Positions 11,427 through 22,699 of a stretch of DNA of 64,000 nucleotides are shown piece by piece. Under the pieces are notes generated by a model, which was given only the letters and a program-made list of their open reading frames with translations, did no database searches and was not told the DNA's origin. How positions within the stretch are numbered: position 1 is the stretch's first letter; each line of letters begins with the position of its first letter. The position numbers and the translations under genes are program-made. Source of the stretch: Rhabdophis nuchalis (taxonomy: Eukaryota; Chordata; Lepidosauria; Squamata; Natricidae). Location: contig CM077645.1 in assembly GCA_039707465.1 (NCBI GenBank), positions 146,127,503-146,191,502 on the forward strand. The letters run 5' to 3'.

Positions 11427-12526
11427 TTGATTGATTTAACTTTCCCTTCCCTTTCCTTCTCTCTCTTTTAAATGTGCATTTCTGTTGCTTAGTTGTGGAC
11501 AAGCTGTATTGCCTTCAATAAGACCTGTTTGCAACAAGGGGGGGAAAATCACACAATAATTAACAAATGCAAATAAAAGTTCTTCCTTTTTCACTTAGGT
11601 TTAAAAGTATGCCTTGGCCTTATGTACCTAGAAAGGCAACAAAATACTGTAAATTCGTAGTGCAGATGATCTGTGGCTAATATGATTTTGTTCACTTTGA
11701 TAGGATAAACAGACACACCTTTTTTTCATGATACCTAAAAATAAAATAGTTTGGTTTTATTCAGAAGAAAAATCATCATGCCAACACCAACCAGTTGCTT
11801 ATTCCCATTTATCTTGCACTAGCCTTTTGGATTAGGCTGTGTCCACTGCCAAATAAATTTTATGTAGCTTGTGGGTAGATTCAATGGCTTACTTTTCTTG
11901 TCAAGTTTTGATCATCTAATGTTCACTTCCTTCCAACTTTCTGCACTGCAAGAAAATTAGAAGCCAGTAATTTGCTGTAGTGATCTGCTCTTCTCTTGCC
12001 TAATGGGACAAGGTAAGGGAAGAAAAATATATATTTCAGAAGCTTATGTTAGATCTAGATTATGAATAATTTTCTATCTAGGTATTAAAAAAGACTGGTA
12101 TTTGGGGTGAGTGAAAGAAGGAAAAATAACTGTAAAGTGTTAAACAATTGAATAAGAAATGAGTTATGATGGAAGAGAAGTATTTTATTTATTTATTTAA
12201 TATTAGACTTATAAACCGCCCCCTCTCCCCGAAGTATGATTGAATTCTTGAGCAAGAACAAGAAAAGTTCATTCTATTTTCAGTTTCTTACAGTATATTA
12301 TAGTCATCCATAAAGCTTTGAGAATAATAACATTATTTGATTTTTTTAATATGTTGTAGCTGTAAAATGGGATAGTATGTCCCTTTTGTTTAATGTTTTA
12401 TTTAATTGATGCTCATTTTCAAGTAAACTGCTGCTGCTTTATTCTCTTCTTTGCCCCAAATAAGTAAACGAGCACATACATGTGGAGAAAAATAACATCA
12501 AAATGGTAAAATAAATAACATCAAAA
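11260..12526. other. Unassigned sequence with small repeats
   Basis: Mostly unassigned AT-rich sequence. It holds a (GGCT)9 run (11389-11424) followed by a few GATT units, a minus-strand TTTA-tailed L2 scrap at 12178-12233 (TATAAACCGCCCCCTCTCCCC), and a direct repeat AATAACATCAAAATGG twice at about 12490-12528 next to the CR1 start. Confidence 0.6.
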
Positions 12527-13490
12527 TGGCTCTGTTTTAGGCCCAGTGCTCTTCAACATCTTCATCAATGATTTGGATGAGGGGATAAATGGGGAACTCA
12601 TCAAATTTTCAGATGACACCAAGCTGGCAGGAATAGCCAACACTCCAGAAGATAGGCTTAAGATACAGAAGGATCTTGACAAACTTGAACATTGGGCACT
12701 ATCTAATAAAATGAAATTCAATTGTGAAAAAAGTAAGGTACTACATTTAGGCAAGAAAAACAAAATGCACAGGTACAGTATAGGTGGTACCTTGCTCAAT
12801 AGTAGCAACTATGAGAGGGATCTTGGAATCCTAGTGGACAACCATTTAAATATGAGCCAGCAGTGTGCAGCAGCTGCCAAAAAAGCCAACACAGTTCTAG
12901 GCTGCACAAACAGAGGGATAGAATCTAGATCACGTGAAGTGTTAATGCCACTGTATAGTGCCTTGGTAAGGCCACACTTGGAATACTGCATACAGTTTTG
13001 GTCACCACGATGTAGAAAAGACGTGGAGACTCTGGAAAAAGTGCAGAGAAGAGCAACCAAGATGATTAGGGGACTGGAGGCTAAAACATATGAAGAACGG
13101 TTGCAGGACCTGGGTATGTCTAGTTTGAAGAAGAGAAGGACCAGGGGAGACATGATCGCAGTGTTCCGATATCTCAGAGGGTGCCACAAAGAAGAGGGAG
13201 TCAAACTATTCTCCAAGGCACCTGGGGGCAGGACAAGAAGCAATGGGTGGAAACTAATCAAGGAGAGAAGCAACTTAGAACTAAGGAGAAATTTCCTGAC
13301 AGTTAGAACAATTAACCTCTGGAACAGCTTGCTTCCAGAAGTTGTGAATGCACCAACCCTGGAAGTCTTTAAGAAGATGTTAGATAGCCATTTGTCTGAA
13401 ATGGTATAGGGTTCCTGCCCACTCAGGGGGTTGGACTAGAAGACCTCCAAGGTCCCTTCCAACTCTGCTCTTGTATTGTATTGTATTGGT
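12527..13490 (+). mobile_element. CR1 LINE, 5'-truncated
   Basis: It begins inside the RT domain and runs to a typical CR1 3' end (GTTGGACTAGAAGACCTCC, TTCCAACTCTGCTCTTG) with a short ATTGT tail ending near 13490. The family is the same as 8920-9402, with high similarity between the two. The tail is of the octamer or pentamer type of CR1, quite unlike the ATT tail of the L2 copies. Confidence 0.92.
12546..13409 (+). pseudogene. CR1 reverse transcriptase C-terminal fragment
   Basis: A 287-codon frame without stops or frameshifts. The coding sequence enters upstream of the first Met, at SVLGPV. It then gives LFNIFINDLDEGI, and the catalytic box reads FSDD in place of the usual YADD/FADD. The thumb and C-terminal region follow (LEYCIQFWSP, LEKVQRRATKMIRGLE, RTRGDMIAVFRYL, NLWNSLLPEVV, LDSHLSEMV). 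The endonuclease and the first half of the RT, including motif A, are missing, so it cannot be functional. The undamaged frame suggests a recent insertion. Confidence 0.88.
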
Positions 13491-13494
13491 ATTA

Positions 13495-13655
13495 TTAATG
13501 CTAATGTATTTTTACTTTTTACATAGTGTATTATATTGTAAGCTGCTTAGAGTTATTTAAAAACGAGATGGCTGACTATAATAAATTGAATGAATATATG
13601 AATGAATGAATGAATGAATGAATGAATGAATGAATGAATGAATGAATGAACGAAT
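13495..13655 (+). repeat. LINE-like 3' tail with (GAAT)n microsatellite
   Basis: A decayed terminal motif (TTGTAAGCTGCTTAGAGTTA ... ATAAATTGAATGAATA) resembling L2-type 3' ends leads into about 14 GAAT/AATG units ending near 13660. It directly follows the CR1 tail and is a separate insertion or an older flank. Confidence 0.6.
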
Positions 13656-13659
13656 GAAT

Positions 13660-15439
13660 GCCAGTTTTAAAGTGTGATTATGTTAAAGGGACAGTTGTCA
13701 AAATAGTCATTCATTAAGAACAATAACACAATAATTAATCTACATTTTTACAGAATGTAATGCCCGGCTTTAAATGGCAAGGCTTAAAACTATATGTGCG
13801 CTAGCAACTCTGAAGCTTTATTAATCTAAAACATTTTGAAATATGCATGAGTCCTTTTGGCCTAGATTGTAATGATTATCTTTCCTGAATCGATTGGTAA
13901 CTCCAATAGATTCCAACCATTTGCACATACATGGTTACTTTCTGTGGCTCTTGCTGCTGATATATCCTTAGCTGCACTTGATAACTAATCCAAATAGATT
14001 TTTGGGTACAGTTCAAATTTCTGGTGGTCATCTATAAAATCATCTGTTCACTGTTTTAGAATTTTAAATTCCTGCTTTTATTATTTTTATTAATAACTCA
14101 AGGCAGCTATTTTCCTCAACAATCACTATATGTTTTGGCCCACAAGTGGCCAACGGAGCTGGTAGTAGATTCAGACAGTGAGGAGGTTGGGGAGGAACAT
14201 GGGGCAGTCCTGGAGTCTGGAGAAGGCTCTGATGAGGGCTCTGCATAGGGCCATCTGACGGCTATCGCCTGCTTTTGGAGGCAGACATCAGTGAGGCAGA
14301 AGAACAGCTGGAGCCTGTTCCCAGTGTGCCCATGCACCGAGTTGCCAGATGAAGGGTACAGCTCAGAAATCAGGGTCCACTTGGGAGTAAGGCCACAAGT
14401 GGACAGTGAATGGGTCCTCGCATAGGAAATAAAAGAGGAGCAAAAGTGCAGGGGTGTTTGGAGAAGACAATTAGTTCATTCCTGTATTCTTGCCAAGTAT
14501 TATGACATCTGAAAGATATCAGCCTGGCCACTCTTCAAGCCTGATAAAGGTCGGTAATTATGAACTATCTTGAAAGAATGAGGGCCGGGTCTTTGCTGGA
14601 GAGGAATTCACATTAAATTAAATAAAAGGGGATGAGGACTTGGCTTTGTTCTACTGGGGAAGCCTAGGTCAGAACACTATCCTGCGTGGTGAATTCGGCA
14701 GAGATAGAGTGACTAACCCCACGTCACTCAGCTGGCTTTGGTTTATTTTTATTTATAAAAACCATCATTCTAAATACAGTCTTTTTGTCTTATGCATTCC
14801 ATCTGGGAAAGTATGTTTCAAACGGGAACAGAGATAGACTTAATCCAGCCCTATGAAATGAGAAGGGCTCCATTCCTTTACCCGTATAAAAGAGGTGTTA
14901 CAAAGCAATCTCTTCCACCAAGACCTTTGAACCTCGATTGGGGTTTTTGATGGCTCCTGTATATGAGATCTGATTATTTTGCTTTATGAAAGACTTTTGG
15001 TTGATTTGACTACTTTTCGTTTTTATGATCTGTTTTATAACGGTCTTATTGTCTGAGAAGTGATTGGTGAGGCATATAATGCTGTAAAATGAATAAATAA
15101 ATCCGAGTCGAACAATGAGTCATCAGCATTTAATACATTAGAATCAAATTTTCATTAGGAGGTGATCATTCAGGAAAGAACTTAGTGAAATAAATAATAA
15201 ATGTTGGCCACATTTAACTAAATCTATTTTTCATCGTAGGATGTTCAAAGCATTTTTGTTTCTGAGTTCATTTTTCTGCCAGTGCAATTTCCCACATTTT
15301 AATATATCATTGATCCAATCACTGTTGTGCTTTCATTTACTGGTGTTTCACAGTCACATATCTGGTCGCTAACAGAAATCAAAGCATTTTTTTAAAAAAA
15401 TGCGGAACTATTTCATATGGTTGGTACTGTTCCTCTGCA
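13660..15439. other. Unassigned intergenic sequence
   Basis: Apart from the segment at 14130-14490 I recognise nothing here. A weak ATAAATAAAT tail at about 15090-15105 might end an old LINE fragment. Confidence 0.45.
14130..14490. repeat. Unclassified GC-richer repeat-like segment
   Basis: A stretch with balanced composition (TGGCCCACAAGTGGCCAACG, CAGACAGTGAGGAGGTTGGG, GGCCACAAGTGGACAG) unlike its AT-rich flanks. The CACAAGTGG string occurs at both ends (about 14140 and 14393). It may be part of an LTR or of a DNA transposon; I see no terminal repeats or domain that would decide. Confidence 0.35.
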
Positions 15440-15818
15440 ATGGTTCTACCTAAGGCAGGGGTCTCCAACCTTTGCAACTTTAAGTCTGAAGGACTTCAGC
15501 TCCCAGAATTCTCCAGCCAGCCAAGTCTGGGAGCTGAAGTCCTTCAGACTTAAAGTTGCAAAGGTTGGGGACCCCTGATCTATACAAAGATCAGGGGTCC
15601 CCTGATCTTTGGAAAGCTGGCTGGAGAAGTCTGGGAGCTGAAGTCCTTCAGACTTAAAGTTGCAAAGTTTGCCCACCCCTGACCTAGGTGCTGGACTTCC
15701 TCTTATTCTTTTTCCTTCCATCTTTCCAAGAATCAGAGCCTTCTCCATAGGTTTTGCATAATGAAGTAGGAAAATTTGAGCATGCCATTTGTGCCCCCTT
15801 GAGTGACATTTCTGGGTG
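15440..15818 (-). mobile_element. BovB-like LINE fragment hosting foldback elements
   Basis: On the minus strand 15690-15770 encodes MEKALILGKMEGKRIRGSP, resembling the C-terminal part of BovB/RTE-type ORF2 (ALILGKLEGKRRRG pattern). The nucleotide sequence is inverted relative to, and closely similar to, 24175-24299, out to the string CCACCCAGAATTGTCACTCAA. The coding region is interrupted by the composite at 15456-15681. Confidence 0.6.
15456..15681. mobile_element. Composite of two foldback hAT-type elements
   Basis: The first part (15456-15577) is a complete foldback (CAGGGGTCTCCAACC ... GGTTGGGGACCCCTG). A junction holding the inverted repeat GACCCCTGATCT-(ATACAA)-AGATCAGGGGTC follows. 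The last part (to 15681) is the right half of a second foldback ending GTTTGCCCACCCCTG and followed by ACCTAGGT (15682-15689). The left flank ACCTAAGG is a decayed match to that duplication, so the original insertion used the same BovB site as the copy at 24300. Confidence 0.75.
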
Positions 15819-15873
15819 AATTCTGGGAGCTGAAGTCCTTCAGACTTAAAGTTGAAAAGGTTGGGGATCCCTG
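15819..15873. mobile_element. Half of a foldback element
   Basis: Only the right arm of a foldback is present (AATTCTGGGAGCTGAAG ... GGTTGGGGATCCCTG). It abuts the edge of the BovB fragment. Confidence 0.7.
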
Positions 15874-15879
15874 CTATAG

Positions 15880-16879
15880 ATAACAGCTGACCATCTTAGC
15901 CTTGGCTAGATAAATTTTACAAAAGATGATTTTTAGTAAAATACAGAAGATATAGTCTAGGTTACCATGTTTAAGTGACAACTTTTAGCATCATGCAACA
16001 ATGTGCAGCATTCCATGCTGACAATAAGGAGAGTACAGTGTCAGCCAATTTTATTACATTATGACCACCAAGCTACTATGCAACCAAAATACGGTGCTAT
16101 ACCAAGCATGATCATGCTATTGTATGGTAATTAACATCTCTAATCTAGAGAGTATTTGTGAAACCAGCACAATGTTGCCTCCATCATACTAAGTAGGTGT
16201 TATAATCAGTGTATTTATACAGTTTCAGATTGAGAGCTATGCTTTTATCTGGAAGGTTTACCCTGCCAGATGCATTATGTTGAGAAAATAGAAAAGGAAT
16301 CCTTTGCCCAATTGGTAATTGCCTGTGCCATCAAGGACTGTGTCATATTTAGAGTTCCTGGGCAACTGTCAACAACTGGGCATGGTATTCAGGAACTATG
16401 GCTAAGCAACCAAAGTCTAGCCCAGTCAAATTACTGGAAGAACAACAAACAACACACAGACAAGACAAATATATTTTGTGTCTGAAGTGCACAACATTAT
16501 GGCTTGCTATAATAAATTGGGACAAAGTGGGAATGCTTAAAGCTAATGTTTGAGCATCAGAAAATAATTTTTCTAGACTGAAATATTACTGAACAACAAT
16601 TAGAAAAGCAAAGGAAATACATCATTTAGGGTTCAGAACTGGAAGAGATTCAGAAAACTGAGAAAATGGAAAACCAAAAAACAATAATAGAATACCTGAG
16701 TAAGCCAGCTTGACCAATCGGCTTGCCTACAGTGTAGCACTGGTAGTTACAGAAGATCTGGGTACTGAAATTAGAAAACCAAAACCAAAATCATATTCAA
16801 CCCCAAAGTGATAAATCAGACTGGAGGGCCAAAATATAGAAATTAAAATCACACGCAAGTAATTCAAAGAACATGAAAG
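15880..16879. other. Unassigned, possibly 5' part of the R4 relic
   Basis: AT-rich. A 71-codon frame at 16270-16485 has no domain I recognise. Some of 16500-16880 is A-rich, like the R4/Dong relic that follows, and could be its decayed N-terminal coding region. Confidence 0.3.
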
Positions 16880-17223
16880 AGCAAGCACTGAAGAATGTAA
16901 TGATTAAGACAAGCCTAATTAAAAAATATTGGCTTGGCACCAGAAAAACTGAAGGAGTTTTGGAAATTATAAAGCAACAAATAAGAGCAATCTCTGGGAA
17001 AATGGAATGCTGTGAGGCATAAATTATCCAATTTAAACAAAACCAGCTATTTCAATCAAACCAGAGGCAATTCTACAAAAATATAAATGCCAATAGAAAT
17101 TCCCAAAATGGGAAACCAAACAAAAAGGATAGAAACCCAAGAAAGCTATAATAAAAATGCTTCAATTTTGCTGGATAAAAGAATTTGAAAATAAATTTAG
17201 TAAAAATCAAATGGAAAACCTAA

Positions 17224-17280
17224 TGATTTATTTATTTATTTATTTATTGAATGTATATGCCACCCATCTCTCTATTCAAA
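17224..17280 (-). repeat. L2 LINE 3' scrap with (TTTA)n tail
   Basis: Five TTTA units followed by a degraded terminal block (ATGTATATGCCACCCATCTCT). It lies inside the R4 relic. Confidence 0.55.
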
Positions 17281-18020
17281 AAGAATAATAACAATAGAAG
17301 TAATAGTGAAAAACTGTCTGAAAAAGATTAAAAACTGAATATCTCCTGGAAATGATCAATTCCAAGGCTTTTGACTCAACTATATGACTGTTTTAAATCC
17401 AATTATAGCAAAATAGCTTAATGAAGTATTAAATAAATGACATATTAGCAACTGGTTAATAAATGCCTAAACTTAACTGATTCAAAAAGACTCCGTGAAA
17501 GGGACAACACCAAGAAATTACAGGCCCATAACATACTTACTTACAATATTTATACTACACATGGGTGTAATAACAGGCAACATCCAGGATTACTTAGAAG
17601 AAAATATTATTCTTCCAGTAGAATAGAAAGAAAAGGGAGATCATTTATCAATCATCTTCTGATTGATAAAACAGCTTTGGAAATTGCAGGTTAAAAAAAA
17701 TTACATATGGGCTGGGTGGTTTATAAAAAAATTGATTCATTACCACATAGTTGGCTCCTCAAATGTCAGTAAAACATTAAAATGTTTATAGAAAAAATAA
17801 TAAACATGGAAGACAAAATTGATGACTGGAAATGAAAAATATGGGCTTGTCAACATTAGGAGAGGCATCTTCCAAGGTGACTCATTATCACTCTTATAAT
17901 TTGTCACTGCAATGATCACACTTTCAATGATTTAGAAGAAAACAAATCTTAACTACCAAGCAGCAAAAATGCTAATTAAAATCTTATATTGGTTTTATGT
18001 GGGTGATCTGAAATTTTAAT

Positions 18021-18245
18021 ACAATAGTAGAGTTGGAAGGGACCTTGGAGGTCTTCTAGTCCAACCAACTGTGGCCTTACCAAGGCATTATATAACACTT
18101 CAGTACAATACAGCAGAGTTGTAAGGGACCTTGGAGGTCTTCTAGTCCAACCCCCTGCCTAGGCAGGAACCTTCTACTGTTTCAGACAAATGGCTATCCA
18201 ACAACTTCTTAAAGCCTTCCAGTGTTGGAGCTTTCACAGTTCCAT
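18021..18245 (-). mobile_element. CR1 3' ends, rearranged
   Basis: Two minus-strand copies of the CR1 end (GGACCTTGGAGGTCTTCTAG at 18040 and again at 18127). Between them, 18070-18098 matches an internal CR1 segment (GGCCTTACCAAGGCATTATA, compare 12960-12975 reversed). The second copy extends to about 18245 into the LDSHLSE coding end. Confidence 0.8.
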
Positions 18246-18707
18246 TGAGTTCTACACATTGAGTACGGTTGGTCAGCCGATGCTGTCTAATCCACATTTT
18301 ATGGAAAATCAGACATGGAATCTGAGTCATTGACAAATATCATAAAAAAATTTTTTTTAGCATAGATAGAGCAATGGAGTTTGGTTTAGAGAAAAGTACT
18401 ACAGTAATAATAAATTGGGCTAGAATCACAAACAGTTATAAAATTGAAGTGATGAATGGAGCCATCAGAATGAAGTTTATGGGCATTTTATACTTAAATA
18501 ACATCAAGCATGACAGTTAAAATGTAATTAATAAAGAATACATCTAAAGAATGAGAAAAATGCTAAAGACAAAATGGAACAATGGAAATAGCTTAAAAGC
18601 CATCAATAATGGCCATATCTGAAATATAAAACAGATTATATTTGGGATTATTAAGTGAACCAAGTTAAACTGGACAGAAAAGAAAAAAGCTATTGATTAT
18701 TCACTAC

Positions 18708-18930
18708 CTATTTATTTATTTATTTGTTTGTTTGTTTGTTTGTTTGTTTATTTATTTATTTATTTATCGTATTTATAAGCCGCACCCATCTCACCACATA
18801 GGGACTCGGGGGGGTGCACAGGGAATATAAAATATACATATACATATATACAAGAATATAAACATTCTTAAAACTGAATTAAATTAAACCCACCCTGCGT
18901 TAAAACCCATATTAAAACCCCTGAATTAAA
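18708..18930 (-). mobile_element. L2-clade LINE 3' end with TTTA/TTTG tail
   Basis: The tail is a mixed microsatellite (TTTA units, then TTTG units, then TTTA again, 18711-18766). The terminal block (TAAGCCGCACCCATCTCACC, AGGGACTCGGG) and UTR similar to copies A and B follow. Confidence 0.8.
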
Positions 18931-20176
18931 ACTTTGGTCAACTACATTCCCTTACATTCCCTTAGTCATATTGATAGGTAATACCTGCCCTGTAAAAATG
19001 GATGCTCAACAAACTGTCAACAAACTGTCAAAGAAGAAAAAAAGAATGGATTGACTGAATAAAAGACACCTAAGAATAAGCATTGATCCAAGTTAAAAGT
19101 GAAACTTATGGAATGTACAGGACACAAATATAAATATCGAAATAATGTAATAAAAATAAGGAAAAGTTTGGTTAGTTGCTTACAGGCAAATGGTATGCCA
19201 ATATTCCAATATATCATTGTTGCCACTTTGTCATGCTGTTGTTTATAGTCTGTTTGTGTGATCTTCTTCAATAGCAGCTAATTAGATTGACCACTGTTTC
19301 TTCAGCTTCTTTAGCTTCTTTGCAGAGACCGCATTTGCTTTCTTCTCAGTTCTGGCTTTTGTATGCATTTGTTCTCAAGGTGCAGCCAGAATTAGTCACC
19401 GTCTCTTTTTCAACATTCCTGCTCTTGGTCATTGCCAAATCTTCAAAAATGAAGACGCTCAAATGCTCTCGGACGGTTTACATCCTGTAAGAATTCCTTT
19501 AATATTATTGAACAACAACATCTACCTATTCCAGGTCCCAGAGAAGAACTTGATAGGTAGGATAAAATGCCAAATCCAATGTAAACATCTGGCTGTCCAT
19601 GTGACAAACCATAAGAATACAAATCAAATAAATTTTCTTAAGATAAATGGAAGACTAACACGATGGTTCCATCACTGCATGTTATTCAGATGTTTATTCT
19701 CACATCTAGTTTACTGATATTAATTGTACTTCTCTGACCTCAAAACTATGGGCTGCGTTATCATAGCAAATACCATCTGTGAATTTTTTATAGTCACAAA
19801 TGCTCAGCTATTATTTCTGAGCTAGGCTTGATTTTCTTAGATCTTCTTTATTGAAACACCATATTATTGAAGATCAAAGCAAACATTACAACAAAAGATA
19901 TATCATGAAGAGGAACAACTTACACAAAAGGTTGAATAAATTCTATGGAGTGAAAACTAGTAAAAATTCTTTACCAATGTAAGAGGGAGGAAAATATCAC
20001 AAGGAGATAACATTTTGGTTTTGTTGCTTCTTTGAAACTTAAGGCTCACAAAAATGCATATACAGTATATTTTTCATGTTCTCTAACAATCTTACACTGT
20101 CCCAATCCATTTTTAAGAACTCAAAGGAACCTCAGATAACAATAAATTATACATATTTTACTATATTTTGTTTAGG
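18931..20176. other. Unassigned intergenic sequence
   Basis: AT-rich with no recognisable gene or repeat. Two overlapping frames at 19287-19717 show no known domain. Confidence 0.45.
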
Positions 20177-20184
20177 GTCTGAAC

Positions 20185-20332
20185 CAGAGTTGGGTTGCTC
20201 CCGGTTCAGTCTGGATTGGGTGAACCAGTAGAGGACGGGGTGGGGGGCTCTGCCCACCCGCTTCTTCGCATGCAGCAAAAGCATCACATGCTGGTGCGAA
20301 CCGGTATTAACAAAAATGGAAACCCACCACTG
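20185..20332. mobile_element. Short non-autonomous hAT element
   Basis: It begins CAGAGTTGGGTTGCTCCCGG and ends GGAAACCCACCACTG, with an exact 8-bp duplication GTCTGAAC (20177-20184, 20333-20340). Only 148 bp long. One end resembles the element at 47318-47587. Confidence 0.85.
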
Positions 20333-20340
20333 GTCTGAAC

Positions 20341-21229
20341 CAGTGCTATCAAATAAAATGTTTCAGTTTTAAAACAGATTTGAGTATGTTCAAGTTTCAA
20401 AATTCAGGAGGAAAAATTGACATTATGGGGGAAACAGTCCAAAAGGGTTATTTGTTGTATAATTAATTATTTTGTACAGTGAGTTTGAGATTCATGGCAT
20501 CTTGCATTTGAAATTCTTATGACTTGTATTCTATATTCTATGTTACACATTCTATACTTACCTGAATATAATTTTGTTTGAAATCTGTAGAAGTTATTTC
20601 TTTAAAACCACATTCAAAATCAAGGTAGAAGAGACGGTCAAAGCAACATTCTGTATTTTTTACACAAGTTTTCTATTAGTAAACTATCATCCATGATGTA
20701 CTGTTTCTAAGATTACAGATGTTCTCACTTTCTCTTATATCTAAATGAAATAAAAGCCAAGAAATAAAAATGATGCTAACGGAAAATGTACAATATTACC
20801 AATATAACTTAGATATGTGTGTTAAGATTTATAGCTCAGAATGTAGTTGAATGCTCCTCCATTGTAGCTCAATATTGTTTTAATTAGATAATGACTCTTC
20901 ATTAAATATTGTTAATTGTCTAATAGCTAGAGGCTCCTACCACTGTACTCAGTGCTGGCTGCTGCAAATGTCAAATATTTTTCTTCCTAAAATTGTTCCA
21001 TAAGAGATAATAAGTTACAACACTGCTCCAACATAAATCAGATTTTTAAAATTAATTAATATATCCAGTTTGATTTCACATCACCCCATTCCTTGCTAAC
21101 AAATCTCAGGTAAAAGTGCCAAAAACTTTGTGGAAATGCCTTGCATGAGCTGTTATTGAATGATACAAACATTTATTATTGGGTCTGCAGAATCTGTAAT
21201 TGGTACATGCATATTTAGACTGGCCTTCT
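20341..21229. other. Unassigned intergenic sequence
   Basis: AT-rich. I recognise nothing in it. Confidence 0.45.
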
Positions 21230-21237
21230 GTACAAGG

Positions 21238-21636
21238 CAGAGGTGGTATTCATCCGGTTCTGACAGATTCTGGTAAACCAGGAACAGAAATTTTGAATAG
21301 TTCGGAGATCTGGCAAATACCACCTCTGACTGCCCCCTCCCCCCCACATTTATTCGCTGCCTCTCAAGTCCCAGCAGATTGGAGTCCCAGCTGATCGGCT
21401 GGGTCTTCTTTTGTTGCCCTGAGCAGAATGGAGCTGGAAAGCAGGTTAGTGGGGTGGGGAGAGAATGGGAATTTTACAGTATCCTTCCCCCAGGAGTGGG
21501 GAGGGAATGGAGATTTTACAGTATCCTTTCCCCAGGAGTGGGGAGGGAATGAGGATTTTGCAGTATTGCTCCCCAGCCACGGCCACCAAGCCACGCCCAC
21601 AGAACCTGTAGTAAACATTTTTGAATCCTACCACTG
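21238..21636. mobile_element. Non-autonomous hAT element with internal tandem repeat
   Basis: It begins CAGAGGTGGTATTCATCCGG and ends GAATCCTACCACTG, flanked by GTACAAGG (21230-21237) and GTACAAGA (21637-21644). It is the same family as 49205-49521 in the opposite orientation. A unit of about 42 bp (TTTTACAGTATCC ... CCCAGGAGTGGGGAGGGAATG) occurs about three times at 21450-21570 and makes artificial repeated-peptide frames on both strands. Confidence 0.88.
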
Positions 21637-21644
21637 GTACAAGA

Positions 21645-22298
21645 GGATGCATTCTATGTTAATTGGTAACACAATAAGATTTTAGAATATTACTTTTTTT
21701 GCTTATGCAGTTATTTTGTTATTCCAAACTACAACAAGGCATTTCCAGCATGGTTGTTGTCCAGACTGTAAAGGCAGCAATTCTCAAGAATTTCCCTAAT
21801 CCCGATGCAAGTTAGAGGAGATTGGTTTAAGAGGCTGAGGACTTTGAGTTCATTGATTGCAGCCGAAGATTAAATAGTCTGTAAAATCCAAGCATACAAG
21901 CTGTTCTTTGCTTATTAAAACATTTTGGGTTTTTTTAAAAAAAAAAGCTCAGCAACACTTTGAGTTCCTTATGATCATGTCATTCTTTCTCCCCCTTTGA
22001 TGGCAGGGCCTTCACATACAGTGCTCTTGCCATCTGGAGCCCTTTTGTTCAGGACTTTGAGACAGAAAAATGCATTTCCGTAGGAAAATAACATTTGGTA
22101 GGGAATTGGCGACAATAAGTTCATTGTTGCCAGAATACATGTTCATGGCGTAGGTGGTTCGAATACATGTTCATGTTGTGGGTGGTTTTCCCTGAAGTAT
22201 AGCAGTTTTGAAAGTGATATTTTCCTATCTTAGTTCCAAGACATATTATTAATGATAACATCCTAGGTGCAGTCTGACAATTAATAACAAATGCAAGT
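21645..22298. other. Unassigned, with a 28-bp tandem duplication
   Basis: No gene is seen. A 28-bp unit starting GAATACATGTTCATG is repeated head to tail at 22133-22160 and 22161-22188 with a few differences. Confidence 0.5.
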
Positions 22299-22410
22299 TT
22301 ATTTATTTATTTATTTGTTTATTTATTCAGTTTATATAGCTGTCCATCTCACAGGGATGGACAGCTATCTAAACAGCTACATCTCAGAGACTCTGGGTGG
22401 CTTACCAAGT
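22299..22410 (-). repeat. LINE-like 3' end with TTTA tail
   Basis: Seven TTTA/TTTG units followed by TCAGTTTATATAGCTGTCCATCTC and a GACTCTGGGTGGCTTACC motif, a degraded terminal block of an L2-type element. A short inverted repeat (AGCTGTCCATC / GATGGACAGCT) lies inside. Confidence 0.5.
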
Positions 22411-22478
22411 TGAAAACACAAACACAAAATTACAAAAAAAAAACCCACAAAAAGATAACAAAAACATTAAAAATATTA

Positions 22479-22698
22479 CCTATGTTTCCCTGAACACAGG
22501 GTCTTATTTTCTTTTGACTCCTGAAATAAGCATTTGGCCTTATTTTCGGGGAGGTCTTATTATTTTTGAGGTGCAGGTGGTCACCTCATGGCTGCTGCTG
22601 TGTTGCAATATTTTCAGGGAGGGTCTTATTTTAGCACATGCGGTCAAAAACCAAACTGGACTTATTATCCAGGGAGGTCTTATTTTCAGGGAAACAGG
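22479..22698. mobile_element. Non-autonomous Tc1/mariner-type element
   Basis: It shares ends and interior with 5888-6111 (TATGTTTCCCTGAA at left, TTTTCAGGGAAACAGG at right, GGTCTTATTTTC motifs). A TA precedes it at 22477-22478. The right TA is lost, so the right edge is approximate. Confidence 0.65.
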
Positions 22699-22699
22699 A

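Larger units (their letters stand above)
16880..18640 (+). mobile_element. R4/Dong-clade LINE relic
   Basis: A heavily decayed plus-strand reverse transcriptase. Scanning frames gives, in order: NQLFQSNQRQFYKNI (about 17041), NTKNYRPITYL (about 17507) followed by IQDYLEENIILPVE and a stop (about 17583), a HLLIDKTALEIA-like stretch (about 17655), YVGDLKF (about 17995) where the family has YMDDLKLY, MEFGLEKSTTV (about 18375), and LKTKWNNGNSLKAIN (about 18565). This order and spacing fit R4/Dong elements. Stops and shifts are frequent, and the box reads GD where DD is expected, so it is long dead. An L2 tail (17224-17280) and CR1 pieces (18021-18245) have inserted in it. Confidence 0.7.

Noticed and set aside
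21428..21685. Protein with repeated ENGDFTVSFPQEWGG-like units
   Set aside because: The repeats translate the 42-bp tandem inside a hAT element and are open on both strands.
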